Below are positions 8,250 through 17,837 of a stretch of DNA of 64,000 nt, piece after piece. Within the stretch, counting starts at the first letter, position 1, and each line of letters opens with the position of its first letter. The stretch comes from Nostocoides sp. GTDB lineage: Bacteria; Actinomycetota; Actinomycetes; Actinomycetales; Dermatophilaceae. Position numbers and translations under genes: made by a program. The DNA lies in contig JADJVJ010000005.1 in the NCBI GenBank assembly GCA_016716625.1, positions 1 to 64,000 of the forward strand, given 5' to 3'. The notes beneath the pieces are model-generated. The model made no database searches, had not been told where the DNA came from, and was given only the letters and a program-made list of their open reading frames with translations.

Positions 8250-9503
8250 ATGCCACAAGTCATCTTCCCCCTCGACTCGACCAAGTCGTTCACCGACCAG
8301 AAGTACGTCGGGCACAACCGGTGGCACCCGGAGATCCCGGCCAACGTCACCGTCAAGCCGGGTGACTCCTTCCGGGTCGACTGCCGTGAGTGGTTCGATG
8401 GAGCCATCCACAACGACGACTCGGCCGACGACGTCCGCGACGCCCCCCTCAAGGGCGTCCACGTCCTCTCCGGCCCGATCGCCGTGGAGGGCGCGGAGCC
8501 GGGTGACCTGCTCATCGTGGACATCCTCGACGTGGGCCCGATCCCGCAAGAGGACAGTGGCCCGCTCGCCGGCCAGGGCTGGGGATACACCGGCATCTTC
8601 CCGACCCAGAACGGTGGCGGCTTCCTCACCGAGCAGTTCCCCGACGCCTACAAGTGCATCTGGGACTTCCGGGGCGGGGTGGCGACCTCCCGGCACGTCC
8701 CCGGCGTCTCCTATGTCGGCATCGTGCACCCCGGGCTCATGGGCACCGCCCCCAGCAAGGAGCTGCTCGCCAAGTGGAACACCCGCGAGGCCGCGCTCAT
8801 CGCCACGGACCCCGACCGGGTACCCCCGCTCGCACTCCCCCCGGAGCCGCAGGACGCGATCCTCGGCCAGCTCACCGGTGCAGACTTCGAGCGCGTGCGC
8901 ATGGAGGCCGCGCGTACCGCACCCCCCCGCGAGAACGGCGGCAACCAGGACATCAAGAACTTCACCAAGGGCACGCGCGTCTTCTACCCCGTGTTCGTCA
9001 AGGGCGCGAACCTGTCCATGGGCGACCTGCACTTCTCCCAGGGCGACGGCGAGATCACCTTCTGCGGCGCCATCGAGATGGGCGGCTTCATCGACCTTCA
9101 CGTCGACGTCATCAAGGGCGGCATGCAGACCTACGGGGTCTCGGAGAACGCGATCTTCATGCCGGGCACGACGGACCCGCAGTTCAGTCAGTGGCTGGCG
9201 TTCTCGGGGACCTCGGTCACCCTGGACGGCGAGCAGCGCTACCTCGACAGTCACCTGTCCTACCAGCGCGCATGCCTGCACGCGATCGACTACCTCACGA
9301 ACTTCGGTTACAGCCCCGAGCAGGCGTACATGATCCTTGGCGCCGCGCCGATCGAGGGCCGTCTCTCCGGTGTCGTGGACATCCCGAACTCGTGCTCGAC
9401 GGTCTACATCCCGACCGCGATCTTCGACTTCGACATCCGGCCCGGCAAGAGTGGCCCCCACAAGATCGACCCGGGTATGGGCGTGCCGAAGTCGACCTTC
9501 TAG
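8250..9503 (+). CDS. fmdA: Formamidase
   Basis: 417 residues of the FmdA/AmdA acetamidase-formamidase family, which hydrolyses formamide to formate and ammonia. Characteristic stretches are the N-terminal FPLDSTKSFTDQKYVGHNRW, RVDCREWFDGAIHNDDSADD, HVLSGPIAVEGAEPGDLLIV, GVSYVGIVHPGLMGTAPS and GDLHFSQGDGEITFCGAIEM. Length matches the family. The gene follows the AmiS-like channel by three bases, and a complete formate dehydrogenase operon begins 166 bases downstream, so its product formate can be oxidised at once. Cytosolic; formamide is preferred over acetamide from overall resemblance and context. Confidence 0.93.
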   Translation: MPQVIFPLDSTKSFTDQKYVGHNRWHPEIPANVTVKPGDSFRVDCREWFDGAIHNDDSADDVRDAPLKGVHVLSGPIAVEGAEPGDLLIVDILDVGPIPQEDSGPLAGQGWGYTGIFPTQNGGGFLTEQFPDAYKCIWDFRGGVATSRHVPGVSYVGIVHPGLMGTAPSKELLAKWNTREAALIATDPDRVPPLALPPEPQDAILGQLTGADFERVRMEAARTAPPRENGGNQDIKNFTKGTRVFYPVFVKGANLSMGDLHFSQGDGEITFCGAIEMGGFIDLHVDVIKGGMQTYGVSENAIFMPGTTDPQFSQWLAFSGTSVTLDGEQRYLDSHLSYQRACLHAIDYLTNFGYSPEQAYMILGAAPIEGRLSGVVDIPNSCSTVYIPTAIFDFDIRPGKSGPHKIDPGMGVPKSTF

Positions 9504-9669
9504 CGGAGCCGGTTGTCCGCGCCGCCGCTCTCCGGTGAAGGCGCGGACAGCCGACATCCGCAGTGGCTTCCCACCTCGCGGGACAGAGCGCCGCAGGCTG
9601 GTTCCGATGCGGCGTCGGCGACCTAGACTGGAATCTCCATCACAGGGACGTGCTCGGAGAGGACCATGC

Positions 9670-10170
9670 GTGTCACCCAAGACTGACCGCCGACAGGCAT
9701 CCGGGGCCGCCCCGCCACGCCCCCCCGCCGATGCCGCGCGGGCCGACGCAGTGCGCACCATCGCGACCCAGTATGTCGGCGACCGCGGTCCCCTGCTGCC
9801 CATCCTGCACAGCGTCCTCGAACACCACGGCTACATTGCCGACGACGACATCCCGGTCATCGCCGAGGTGCTCAACCTTTCCCGAGCGGACGTGCACGGC
9901 GTGGTGAGCTTCTATCCCGACTTCCGGCGCACGCCACCTCCCGCCGTGCGCGTGGTGCTCTGTCGTGGCGAAGCCTGCCAGTCCGTGGGCGCCGAGGACC
10001 TGTATGCCGCAGCGCGTTCAGCTGCTGCGCGAGCGGACGATGTCGAGGTCGGGGAAGTGTTCTGCCTCGGCAACTGCGCCCTCGGACCGAGCGGGGTGGT
10101 CAACGGTCAGCTTCGCGGGCGCCTGACCACGGCCGACGTCCTTGCACCCCTGCACCGGCGGCAGCGATGA
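9670..10170 (+). CDS. fdsG: NAD-dependent formate dehydrogenase gamma subunit (NuoE-like)
   Basis: 166 residues; GTG start after GAGAGGA. It is a thioredoxin-like [2Fe-2S] subunit homologous to NuoE. The four cluster ligands are visible as CRGEACQS and CLGNCALGP (C-x4-C and C-x3-C). LPILHSVLEHHGYIADDDI and LNLSRADVHGVVSFYPDFR are typical of the NuoE N-terminal helical domain. It passes electrons from the molybdenum subunit towards the FMN subunit. It overlaps fdsB by four bases (ATGA), indicating translational coupling. Confidence 0.92.
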   Translation: MSPKTDRRQASGAAPPRPPADAARADAVRTIATQYVGDRGPLLPILHSVLEHHGYIADDDIPVIAEVLNLSRADVHGVVSFYPDFRRTPPPAVRVVLCRGEACQSVGAEDLYAAARSAAARADDVEVGEVFCLGNCALGPSGVVNGQLRGRLTTADVLAPLHRRQR

Positions 10171-11681
10171 CCACGGTATGGGTCCCCTGCGACGCCGCAG
10201 CCCTGTCCGTCGGGGCCGAGGCGGTGGCGACGGCGCTGGCCGCCGTCGAGGGGGTCACGGTGCGCCGCAACGGTTCCCGGGGCCTGCTGTGGGCGGAACC
10301 TTTGGTCGAGGTGGAGACCGAGCACGGCCGGGTCGGCTATCCCAACGTCACACCCGAGCTCGTGGAGGAGGTGCTTGCCGGGTCGGCGCCCTCACTGGGC
10401 GTCGTCGAGGAGCACCCCTGGTTCGCGCGTCAGCATCGAGTGACCTTTGTCCGCGTTGGGCGGATCGAGCCGACGGACATCGCGGCCTACCGGGAACTGG
10501 GCGGGTTCGCCGGCCTCAGCCGCGCCCTCACCCTGACCCCCCAGCAGGTCGTCGGCGAAGTCACCGCCTCCGGGCTGCGCGGCCGAGGCGGCGCCGGCTT
10601 CCCCACGGGCATCAAGTGGGAGACCGTGCGCACCGCCGCCGCCGACGTCAAGTTCGTCTGCTGCAATGCCGATGAGGGCGATTCCGGGACCTTCGCCGAC
10701 CGGATGCTCATCGAAGGCGACCCCTTCTCCCTCATCGAGGGAATGGCGATCGCGGCGTATGCCGTCGGCGCGAGCGAGGGGTACGTCTATCTCCGCAGCG
10801 AATACCCGCACGCCGTGACGACCCTGCGCCGAGCCATCGACATCGCCTATGCCCACGGGATGCTCGGCGAGTCGGTGGCCGGGTCGGGGCACCGCTTCGA
10901 CCTCGAGGTCCGGGTCGGGGCCGGAGCCTACATCTGTGGCGAAGAGACCTCGATGCTCGACAGCCTCGAGGGCAAGCGCGGAGAGGTCCGCGCCAAACCG
11001 CCCATCCCGGCGCTCGTGGGTCTCTTCGGCCGCCCCACGGTCGTCAACAACGTGCTCTCGCTGGGAACCGTGCCGATGATCCTCGCCGACGGCGGGACGG
11101 CATACGGCGCCCTGGGCACAGGCCGCTCCCGCGGCACCCAGGTGGTCCAGCTCGCGGGCAACGTGGCCCGAGGCGGGATCGTCGAATGCGACTTCGGCAC
11201 CCCCCTGCGCACTGTCGTCGAGGACTTCGGGGGCGGCACCTTGAGCGGCCGTCCGCTCAAGGCGATGCAGGTCGGCGGGCCGCTGGGCGCCTACGTGCCG
11301 GCGAGCCACCTCGACCTGCCGCTGGATTACGAAGCGTTCGCCGAGGCCGGTGCCATGCTCGGGCACGGCGGCGTCGTGCTCTTCGACGACACCATGGACG
11401 CCAGCGCCATGGCGCGGTTCGCGATGGAGTTCTGCGCCAAGGAGTCCTGTGGCAAGTGCACCCCGTGCCGGATCGGGTCGACCCGCGGAGTCGAGGTCAT
11501 CGACCGGATCCGCCGACGAGAAGACCTCGAGGCCAACGTCGAGCTGCTTGGCTCGCTGTGCACGACGATGACCAAGGGATCCCTCTGCGCCATGGGTGGC
11601 CTCACCCCGATGCCCGTGCAGAGTGCGCTCACTCACTTCCCCGAGGACTTCGGCCTCGCCGCAGAAGGGAGCAGGACATGA
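10167..11681 (+). CDS. fdsB: NAD-dependent formate dehydrogenase beta subunit (NuoF-like)
   Basis: 504 residues. An N-terminal thioredoxin-like segment (residues 1 to about 110) is followed by the NuoF core: the FMN-binding GLRGRGGAGFPTGIKW near residue 137, the NADH-site region CNADEGDSGTFADRML, and GAGAYICGEETSMLDSLEGK. The C-terminal [4Fe-4S] ligands are in ESCGKCTPCRIGSTRG near residue 428. It transfers electrons from formate oxidation to NAD+. It is coupled by 4-base overlaps to both fdsG and fdsA. Confidence 0.94.
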   Translation: MTTVWVPCDAAALSVGAEAVATALAAVEGVTVRRNGSRGLLWAEPLVEVETEHGRVGYPNVTPELVEEVLAGSAPSLGVVEEHPWFARQHRVTFVRVGRIEPTDIAAYRELGGFAGLSRALTLTPQQVVGEVTASGLRGRGGAGFPTGIKWETVRTAAADVKFVCCNADEGDSGTFADRMLIEGDPFSLIEGMAIAAYAVGASEGYVYLRSEYPHAVTTLRRAIDIAYAHGMLGESVAGSGHRFDLEVRVGAGAYICGEETSMLDSLEGKRGEVRAKPPIPALVGLFGRPTVVNNVLSLGTVPMILADGGTAYGALGTGRSRGTQVVQLAGNVARGGIVECDFGTPLRTVVEDFGGGTLSGRPLKAMQVGGPLGAYVPASHLDLPLDYEAFAEAGAMLGHGGVVLFDDTMDASAMARFAMEFCAKESCGKCTPCRIGSTRGVEVIDRIRRREDLEANVELLGSLCTTMTKGSLCAMGGLTPMPVQSALTHFPEDFGLAAEGSRT

Positions 11682-14500
11682 CGCTCATCGTCGAGCCCGA
11701 CTACGGAACCCCGGCCGTGCGCGGTGGCGCCGACGCCCGGGTGACCATCGACGGCCGCGAGATCACGGTGCCCGCGGGTACCTCGGTGCTGCGCGCCGCC
11801 AAGGAGGCCGGGATCGACATCCCGAAACTCTGCGCGACCGACTCGCTCAAGGCGTTCGGGTCCTGCCGCCTGTGCCTGGTCGAGGTCGAGGGCGCCCGCG
11901 GCACCCCCGCCTCCTGCACCACCCCGTGCGCCGACGGCATGGTGGTCTCGACCCAGTCCGAGCAGGTGGTCGAGGTGCGCCGCGGGGTCATGGAGCTCTA
12001 TCTCAGCGACCACCCCACCTCCTGCGCCGGCTGCGCCCGAGGGAACTGCGAGATGCAGGACCTGGCGCATCAGGTCGGGGTCGACACCGTCCGCTACGGG
12101 TTGGGCGGGGTGAGCCACCTCGCCGAGCCGGCCGACACGACCAATCCCTACTTCGCCTACGAGCCCTCCGCATGCATCGTCTGCTCCCGGTGCGTGCGCG
12201 CCTGCGGGGAGATTCAGGGCACCTTCGCGCTCACCGTCCAGGGCCGCGGGTTCGACTCCCGGATCACCCCTGGCGGCACCGACTTCCTGTCCTCGGAGTG
12301 CGTCTCCTGCGGCGCCTGTGTCCAGGCCTGCCCGACCGATGCCCTCACCGAGAAGTCCGTCATCGACCTCGGTATGCCGTCCCGCTCGGTGCTCACCACC
12401 TGCGCGTACTGCGGGGTCGGGTGCTCGTTCAAGGCCGAGGTCAGGGGTTCGGGCAGCGAAAGCCGCGTTGTGCGGATGATGCCGTGGAAGGACGGCGGGG
12501 CCAACGAGGGCCACTCGTGTGTCAAGGGCCGCTTCGCCTACGGCTATGCCTCACACCGGGACCGCCAACTGCACCCGATGGTCCGCGACACCATCGGCGA
12601 GGAATGGCGGGTGGTGTCCTGGGACGAGGCAATCCGCAGGGTCGCCGAGGGATTCCGCAGCCTGCAAGGCCGCTTCGGCGCCGGGGCCATCGGCGCGATC
12701 TCCTCCTCACGATGCACGAACGAAGAGGTCTACGTCGTCCAGAAGATGGTCCGCGCGGCCTTCGGCAACAACAACGTCGACACCTGCGCCCGGGTCTGCC
12801 ACTCCCCCACCGGGTTCGGTCTTGGGCAGGCATTCGGCACCTCCGCCGGCACCCAGGACTTCGCCTCGGTCGATGACTGCGACGTCATCCTCCTCGTCGG
12901 CGCCAACCCCACCGACGCGCACCCCGTCTTCGCCTCCCGGATGAAACGCCGCTTGCGCGAAGGCGCCCGGATCATCGTCGCGGACCCACGCCGCATCGAC
13001 CTCGTGCGGTCTCCGCACGTCGAAGCTGCGCACCACTTGCCCGTGCGGCCCGGTACCAATGTCGCGTTCGTCAACGCAATGGCGCACGTCATCGTCACCG
13101 AGGGCCTGCATGACGTGGACTTCCTGCGGGAACGTTGCGAGGACGCCAGCGACTACCTCACCTTCATCGCCGGGGCCGAACACTCCCCCGAAGCGACCGC
13201 GGACGTCACCGGCATACCCGCCGAGGAGTTGCGGGCCGCGGCCCGGCTCTACGCCACCGGAGGCAACGCCGGCATCTACTACGGCCTCGGTGTCACCGAG
13301 CACAGCCAGGGCTCGACCATGGTTATGGGCCTGGCGAACCTGGCCATGCTCACCGGGAACCTCGGCCGCGAAGGCGTCGGGGTCAACCCGCTGCGCGGCC
13401 AGAACAACGTCCAGGGTTCGTGCGACATGGGATCCTTCCCGCACGAACTGCCCGGGTACCGGCACGTCTCCCGGGAGGACGTGCGGGCCATCTATGACGA
13501 CCTCTGGGGGGTGCGGATCTCGCCGCACCCCGGGCTGCGGATCCCCAACATGTTCGACTCCGCTGTGGGCGGCACCTTCAAGGGCCTCTTCGTCCAGGGC
13601 GAGGACATTGCCCAGTCCGACCCGAACACCGCCCATGTCGAGTCGGCGCTGAAGTCCATGGAACTCGTCGTCGTTCAGGATCTCTTCCTCAACGAGACCG
13701 CACGATTCGCGCACGTCTTCCTGCCGGGCACGAGCTTCCTGGAGAAGGACGGCACGTTCACCAACGCCGAGCGCCGGATCAACCGGGTTCGTCCGGTGAT
13801 GCCGAGCCCGACCGGTAAGGACGAGTGGGAGATCGTCTGTGACATCGCGACGGCCATGGGCTACCCGATGTCCTATGCGCAGCCCAGCGAGATCATGGCC
13901 GAGATCGCCTCCACGACACCGACGTTCGCGGGTGTGAGCTTCGAGCGGCTGGACGCCGAAGGGTCCATGCAGTGGCCGGTCAACGACGCCGCGCCGCACG
14001 GCACGCCGACCATGCACATCGGGCAGTTCGTCCGCGGCCTGGGTCATCTCGCCACGACCCACTACGTCCCGACGACCGAGGTCACCGGGCACCGTTACCC
14101 GTTGGTCCTCACCACCGGGCGCATCCTCAGCCAGTACAACGTCGGCGCGCAGACCCGCCGCACCGCAAACTCGACCTGGCACCCGCAGGACATCCTGGAG
14201 ATCCACCCCGCGGACGCCGAACCGCGCGGAATTTCCTCCGGCGACGTCGTCGAGCTGACCAGCCGGGTCGGGTCGACGCATCTCACCGCCGAGGTGTCCG
14301 AGCGGATGCCGCCTGGTGTGGTCTACACGACCTTCCACCACCCGGTCACCGGCGCGAATGTGGTCACCACGGAGAACTCCGACTGGGCGACGAACTGCCC
14401 CGAGTACAAGGTGACCGCAGTCCAGGTGACCGTGGTCACCGAGACCGTCCGGGCGGCCTATGAGGAGTCCGTGGCAACCGCAACCGGGAGCGTGCGGTGA
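11678..14500 (+). CDS. fdsA: Formate dehydrogenase alpha subunit (molybdenum catalytic subunit)
   Basis: 940 residues. Domains in order: N-terminal [2Fe-2S] ferredoxin (KLCATDSLKAFGSCRLCLVE), His/Cys NuoG-like cluster region (HPTSCAGCARGNCEMQ), two [4Fe-4S] sites (CIVCSRCVRACGEIQG and CVSCGACVQACPTDAL), the molybdopterin-oxidoreductase [4Fe-4S] motif CAYCGVGCS near residue 242, and the Mo-bis-MGD core. The Mo ligand is Cys, not selenocysteine, in ARVCHSPTGFGLGQ near residue 373. Formate is oxidised to CO2 in the cytoplasm and NADH is made through FdsBG. Start ATG overlaps the fdsB stop. No fdhD-like sulfurtransferase gene, usually needed for maturation, is visible here. Confidence 0.95.
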   Translation: MTLIVEPDYGTPAVRGGADARVTIDGREITVPAGTSVLRAAKEAGIDIPKLCATDSLKAFGSCRLCLVEVEGARGTPASCTTPCADGMVVSTQSEQVVEVRRGVMELYLSDHPTSCAGCARGNCEMQDLAHQVGVDTVRYGLGGVSHLAEPADTTNPYFAYEPSACIVCSRCVRACGEIQGTFALTVQGRGFDSRITPGGTDFLSSECVSCGACVQACPTDALTEKSVIDLGMPSRSVLTTCAYCGVGCSFKAEVRGSGSESRVVRMMPWKDGGANEGHSCVKGRFAYGYASHRDRQLHPMVRDTIGEEWRVVSWDEAIRRVAEGFRSLQGRFGAGAIGAISSSRCTNEEVYVVQKMVRAAFGNNNVDTCARVCHSPTGFGLGQAFGTSAGTQDFASVDDCDVILLVGANPTDAHPVFASRMKRRLREGARIIVADPRRIDLVRSPHVEAAHHLPVRPGTNVAFVNAMAHVIVTEGLHDVDFLRERCEDASDYLTFIAGAEHSPEATADVTGIPAEELRAAARLYATGGNAGIYYGLGVTEHSQGSTMVMGLANLAMLTGNLGREGVGVNPLRGQNNVQGSCDMGSFPHELPGYRHVSREDVRAIYDDLWGVRISPHPGLRIPNMFDSAVGGTFKGLFVQGEDIAQSDPNTAHVESALKSMELVVVQDLFLNETARFAHVFLPGTSFLEKDGTFTNAERRINRVRPVMPSPTGKDEWEIVCDIATAMGYPMSYAQPSEIMAEIASTTPTFAGVSFERLDAEGSMQWPVNDAAPHGTPTMHIGQFVRGLGHLATTHYVPTTEVTGHRYPLVLTTGRILSQYNVGAQTRRTANSTWHPQDILEIHPADAEPRGISSGDVVELTSRVGSTHLTAEVSERMPPGVVYTTFHHPVTGANVVTTENSDWATNCPEYKVTAVQVTVVTETVRAAYEESVATATGSVR

Positions 14501-14748
14501 GCGGGGAGTCGGCGGTCATCCGGCTGGGGCACGACCTCGTGCGCAACTTCCAGATGCTGCCCCGCGAGCAGGCCGCGACCGAGATCGCCACGCACATCGC
14601 GAAGTTCTGGGAGCCGCGGATGCGTCATGAGCTCATGGCGCACGTCCGGCTCGGGGACATGGCCATGCATCCGCTTCTCGTCGCCGCGGCGGAGCACTTC
14701 GTCGATCACGAGATCAACCGGGGCGACCTGCGTGAGGCCTCTGGCTGA
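14497..14748 (+). CDS. fdsD: Formate dehydrogenase delta subunit
   Basis: 83 residues; GTG start overlapping the fdsA stop (GTGA). It matches the FdsD family: RLGHDLVRNFQMLPREQAAT, EIATHIAKFWEPRMRHELMA and HPLLVAAAEHF. FdsD is a small accessory subunit of NAD-dependent formate dehydrogenase required for full activity, probably through cofactor insertion or stability. It is the last gene of the coupled fdsGBAD operon. Confidence 0.92.
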   Translation: MSGESAVIRLGHDLVRNFQMLPREQAATEIATHIAKFWEPRMRHELMAHVRLGDMAMHPLLVAAAEHFVDHEINRGDLREASG

Positions 14749-14879
14749 GCGATCCGGGGAGACCACGGATCGTCGCCTACGGGTCACCTCAACGTCGCCT
14801 GGTGTATGCGGTGCGCCGACACAGTGGTGTTCACCCTGTGCGCCCGCGTAGGGAAGAGCCTGACGACGGAGGACCCACC

Positions 14880-16349
14880 ATGCCCCTTGAGCGACGACGC
14901 GTCCTAACCGGTGGAGCTGCGGCCGCCGGACTCGCGGCCATAAGCACCGCGACGGCCACGACAGCATTCGCCTCCGGCCGACCGGCCACAGCCACAGCCA
15001 CGGCCACCGACCCGAGCCGCGCACCGCGCCGGCTCTTCGGGCCGCTCATGCCCGCCGGCGAGCACCTGCACCTCCCGGCCGACTTCTCCTACCAGATCAT
15101 TGCGGAGGCGGGCGTCACCGAACTGCTCGACCCCAGCGGCACGGTCATCGGCACGAGCCCCACGACTCCTGACGGCCTGGGGGTCTTCCGCGCCGGGAAC
15201 CGCCTGCGCCTGGTCCTCAACCACGAGCTGCGCGGCGGCGAACCCCTCTCGGTGCCGCACTCGAAGGGCACGGTCTATGACCCGGGCGTGCTCGGTGGTG
15301 GGTGCACGGTTCTCGAGGTCACCTCCGATGGGCGCCGACTCTCGCAGTGGGTCGGGCTGTCCGGCACGGTGCGGAACTGTGCCGGCGGCGTCACGCCCTG
15401 GGGAACCTGGCTCTCCTGCGAGGAGAGCGAGGACCGCGCCGGCACCGTGGGCGATGACGGGGTCGCCTACGAGAAGGACCACGGTTTCGTTTTCGAGGTT
15501 GCGCCGGCCGCACCTGGGGCCGTGGCTCCGCGGCCGATCCGGGCTTTTGGCCGGGCCCCCTTCGAGGCCGCCGTGGTGACCCCGAGCCGCCGCGAGGTGT
15601 ACCTCACCGAGGATGCCACCGACGGTCTGCTCTACCGCTGGCTGGCTCCCGAGGGCCTTCGCCTCGGCCCCGAGGTTGCCGGGAACCTGCGCCCCTCCGC
15701 CGGTGTGCTCGAGGCCATGGGCGTGCTGACCGATGACGGGGAGGTCCTACCGCACCTCGCGTGCATCACCTCGGCACAGATCGGCAGGCCGCTGCGCACT
15801 CGCTGGACCCGGGTCGAGGACCGCACCGCGGCGGCCACCTCGATGCGCTACCAGTTCCCCGCCGAGGGTGTGGTCACCCGTCACCCCAAGATCGAGGGTG
15901 CCTGGTCGGACGGTTCCGGCATCTGGTTCGCTGCCTCCTACACCAAGGACCCGCTGCCCTGGAGTGCACCGCGCAACCGCGGGATGATCTTCCGCTACGA
16001 CCTGCGGACCTCGACCCTGACGCTCAAGGCCTATTTCCCGTGGCTTGACGTCATGCCAGGGCTGGACGCCCCGGCGTGGGCACGGGACCACTACTTCGAT
16101 GGCCCGGACAACGTCCACGTGACGCCATATGGCGGGCTCATCATCACCGAGGACGGCTCCGGCGCCAACCACGTTCTCTCCTGGACCGAGGAGCTCGGCG
16201 CCCAGGCGGTCGCCTTGAATGCGATCGATGACGAGGAGTTCTCCGGACCCTGCTTCTCGCCGGACGGCAAGACGCTTTTCGTCAGTACCCAGACCGAACC
16301 TGGTCGTACCTTTGCCATCACCGGCCCGTGGAAGCGTTACCTGGGCTGA
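14880..16349 (+). CDS. PhoX-family (DUF839) Tat-exported protein, putative alkaline phosphatase
   Basis: 489 residues with a Tat signal: a twin-arginine stretch (ERRRVLTGG), a hydrophobic region to about residue 40 and an Ala/Thr-rich linker. The mature part fits the PhoX/DUF839 beta-propeller family: VLNHELRGG, GGCTVLEV, GTVRNCAGGVTPWGTWLSCEE, GRAPFEAAVV, VYLTEDATDGLLYRW, PDNVHVTPYGGLIITEDG and FSGPCFSPDGKTLFVS. PhoX enzymes are Ca/Fe-dependent phosphatases; many DUF839 members have no assigned substrate, so activity is tentative. GGAGG precedes the ATG. It is separated from fdsD by 131 bases and is probably its own unit. Confidence 0.85.
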   Translation: MPLERRRVLTGGAAAAGLAAISTATATTAFASGRPATATATATDPSRAPRRLFGPLMPAGEHLHLPADFSYQIIAEAGVTELLDPSGTVIGTSPTTPDGLGVFRAGNRLRLVLNHELRGGEPLSVPHSKGTVYDPGVLGGGCTVLEVTSDGRRLSQWVGLSGTVRNCAGGVTPWGTWLSCEESEDRAGTVGDDGVAYEKDHGFVFEVAPAAPGAVAPRPIRAFGRAPFEAAVVTPSRREVYLTEDATDGLLYRWLAPEGLRLGPEVAGNLRPSAGVLEAMGVLTDDGEVLPHLACITSAQIGRPLRTRWTRVEDRTAAATSMRYQFPAEGVVTRHPKIEGAWSDGSGIWFAASYTKDPLPWSAPRNRGMIFRYDLRTSTLTLKAYFPWLDVMPGLDAPAWARDHYFDGPDNVHVTPYGGLIITEDGSGANHVLSWTEELGAQAVALNAIDDEEFSGPCFSPDGKTLFVSTQTEPGRTFAITGPWKRYLG

Positions 16350-16372
16350 CCGACCGCGTCGGCCGTCCGGTC

Positions 16373-16415
16373 GCGAGACCGCTCTGAGTCCCTCATGGGC
16401 TCAGGGCGGTCTCGC
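16373..16415. terminator. Bidirectional hairpin between convergent genes
   Basis: GCGAGACCGCTCTGAG pairs with CTCAGGGCGGTCTCGC (one or two wobble or mismatched positions) around an 11-base loop. It lies 24 bases past the PhoX stop and overlaps the last codons of the decarboxylase on the other strand, so it can serve both convergent transcripts. Confidence 0.65.
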
Positions 16416-17811
16416 GCAACAACGCCCAGAGTGCCTCCACATCGGCGCGCTCAGTGGCCTCGGCGCCGATGGAAACCCGCACCATCCAGCGACCGTCGAG
16501 CACGCTCGGTGAGACGAACGCCTTCCCGCTGGCGTTGACCGCATCCGCCCAGGCGAGCGTATGCCGGTCGAGTTCCGCCCCGGTCAGCCCCTCCGGCTCG
16601 TGCCGCAGACAGACCGTCTGCAGTTGCACCGGGGCGAGCACGCGCCAACCCGGTTCCGCGGCAACGGCTTCCGCGAGCCAGGCGGCGTGGGCAAGGTCCC
16701 GGCGCAGTCGCTGTCGGATGGCCTGCACCCCGTCGAGGTGGAGGTGGAACCACAGCTTGAGCGCCCGGAAGCGGCGGCCCAGCGGGATACCCCAGTCCTT
16801 GAACTGCACGACGTCATCGTCGGCCTGCGAGCGCAGGTACGGCGGGGTTGTCGACATGCACGCCACGAGATGGTCCACGTCGCGGACGTAGAGCAGCGAG
16901 CAGTCGAGGATCGTGCCCATCCACTTGTGCGGGTTCCAGACCAGGGAGTCGGCGAGTTCGACCCCGTCGAAGAGGTGGCGGCATTCCGGCAGGAGCATCG
17001 CCGAGCCGGCCATCGCCGCGTCCACATGCACCCATGCGCCGAACTCGGCGGCGACGACGCACATCTCGCGCACTGGGTCCATGGCGGTCGTCCCGGTCGT
17101 GCCGATCGCCGCCACGACCGCTGCGGGGACCCGGCCTGCGGCGAGATCCGCCGCCATGGCCGCGCGCAATGACTCCGGGCGGAGCGCATAGGTCACCGGG
17201 TCGACCTCGACGTGTCTGAGGTTGTCCCGGCCGAAACCGGCCAAGAGCACTGCCTTCTCCACCGAGGAGTGGCAGTGCGCCGAGGAGTAGACGACCAGGG
17301 GCGCCGGACACGCCTGCAGGCCCCCGCCGTCAATGCTCATCCCGCTGGCCCGCTCCCTCGCCGCGAGCAGCGCCACGAGGGTGCCCGTCGAGGCGGTGTC
17401 CTGGATGGCGCCACGCCAGGCATCGGAAAGTCCACACAGCTCCCGGAGCCACTCGGTGACCACCTGCTCGACCTCGGTGAGCGCGGGGGCCGACTGCCAC
17501 GTGATCCCCAGTGCCGCAACGCCACTGGAGACGTGGTCGCCGAGCACTGAGGCGAGCGCGGCATTGCTCGGGAACCAGCCGTAGAACCCCGGGGACTGGG
17601 TCTGGGTGATCCCGGGCACGACGGCCTCGTTGAGCATCGTGACGAGTTCGGCGAGCGGCTGCGGCTCCGCGGGGGCGTGCGCGGGCATTCGCGAACGCAC
17701 CTGCCCCGGCCGCAGAACCGATTGCACGGGACGGTCGGCGACCCCGAGTCGGTAGTCGGCCACCCAGTCCACGAGTTCATGGGCGGCGGCGCGGAACTCC
17801 TCGGGCGTCAT
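16393..17811 (-). CDS. Pyridoxal-phosphate-dependent aromatic amino acid decarboxylase family protein
   Basis: 472 residues of the group II PLP decarboxylases. Visible features are the substrate-loop region HPGFYGWFPSNAALASVLGD-like stretch (here SPGFYGWFPSNAALASV), the PLP-phosphate region TASTGTLVALLAARE, YSSAHCHSSVEKAVLLAG, the Asp of VHVDAAMAGSAMLLPE and the Schiff-base lysine in VWNPHKWMGTILDCS. Such enzymes turn tryptophan, tyrosine or DOPA into the amine; the substrate cannot be read from the sequence. It is convergent with the PhoX gene and divergent from the ArsR gene, sharing the palindromic promoter region. Confidence 0.9.
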   Translation of the reverse strand: MTPEEFRAAAHELVDWVADYRLGVADRPVQSVLRPGQVRSRMPAHAPAEPQPLAELVTMLNEAVVPGITQTQSPGFYGWFPSNAALASVLGDHVSSGVAALGITWQSAPALTEVEQVVTEWLRELCGLSDAWRGAIQDTASTGTLVALLAARERASGMSIDGGGLQACPAPLVVYSSAHCHSSVEKAVLLAGFGRDNLRHVEVDPVTYALRPESLRAAMAADLAAGRVPAAVVAAIGTTGTTAMDPVREMCVVAAEFGAWVHVDAAMAGSAMLLPECRHLFDGVELADSLVWNPHKWMGTILDCSLLYVRDVDHLVACMSTTPPYLRSQADDDVVQFKDWGIPLGRRFRALKLWFHLHLDGVQAIRQRLRRDLAHAAWLAEAVAAEPGWRVLAPVQLQTVCLRHEPEGLTGAELDRHTLAWADAVNASGKAFVSPSVLDGRWMVRVSIGAEATERADVEALWALLRETALSP

Positions 17812-17837
17812 GCGCTCACTCTAGGAGCGGAACGGCC

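Noticed and set aside
7989..9803. A 604-residue minus-strand frame across AmiS and formamidase
   Set aside because: Antisense shadow with low-complexity Val/Asp/Gly/Arg composition, opposite two well recognised genes.
12707..14341. A 544-residue minus-strand frame within fdsA
   Set aside because: Antisense shadow of the conserved molybdenum subunit.
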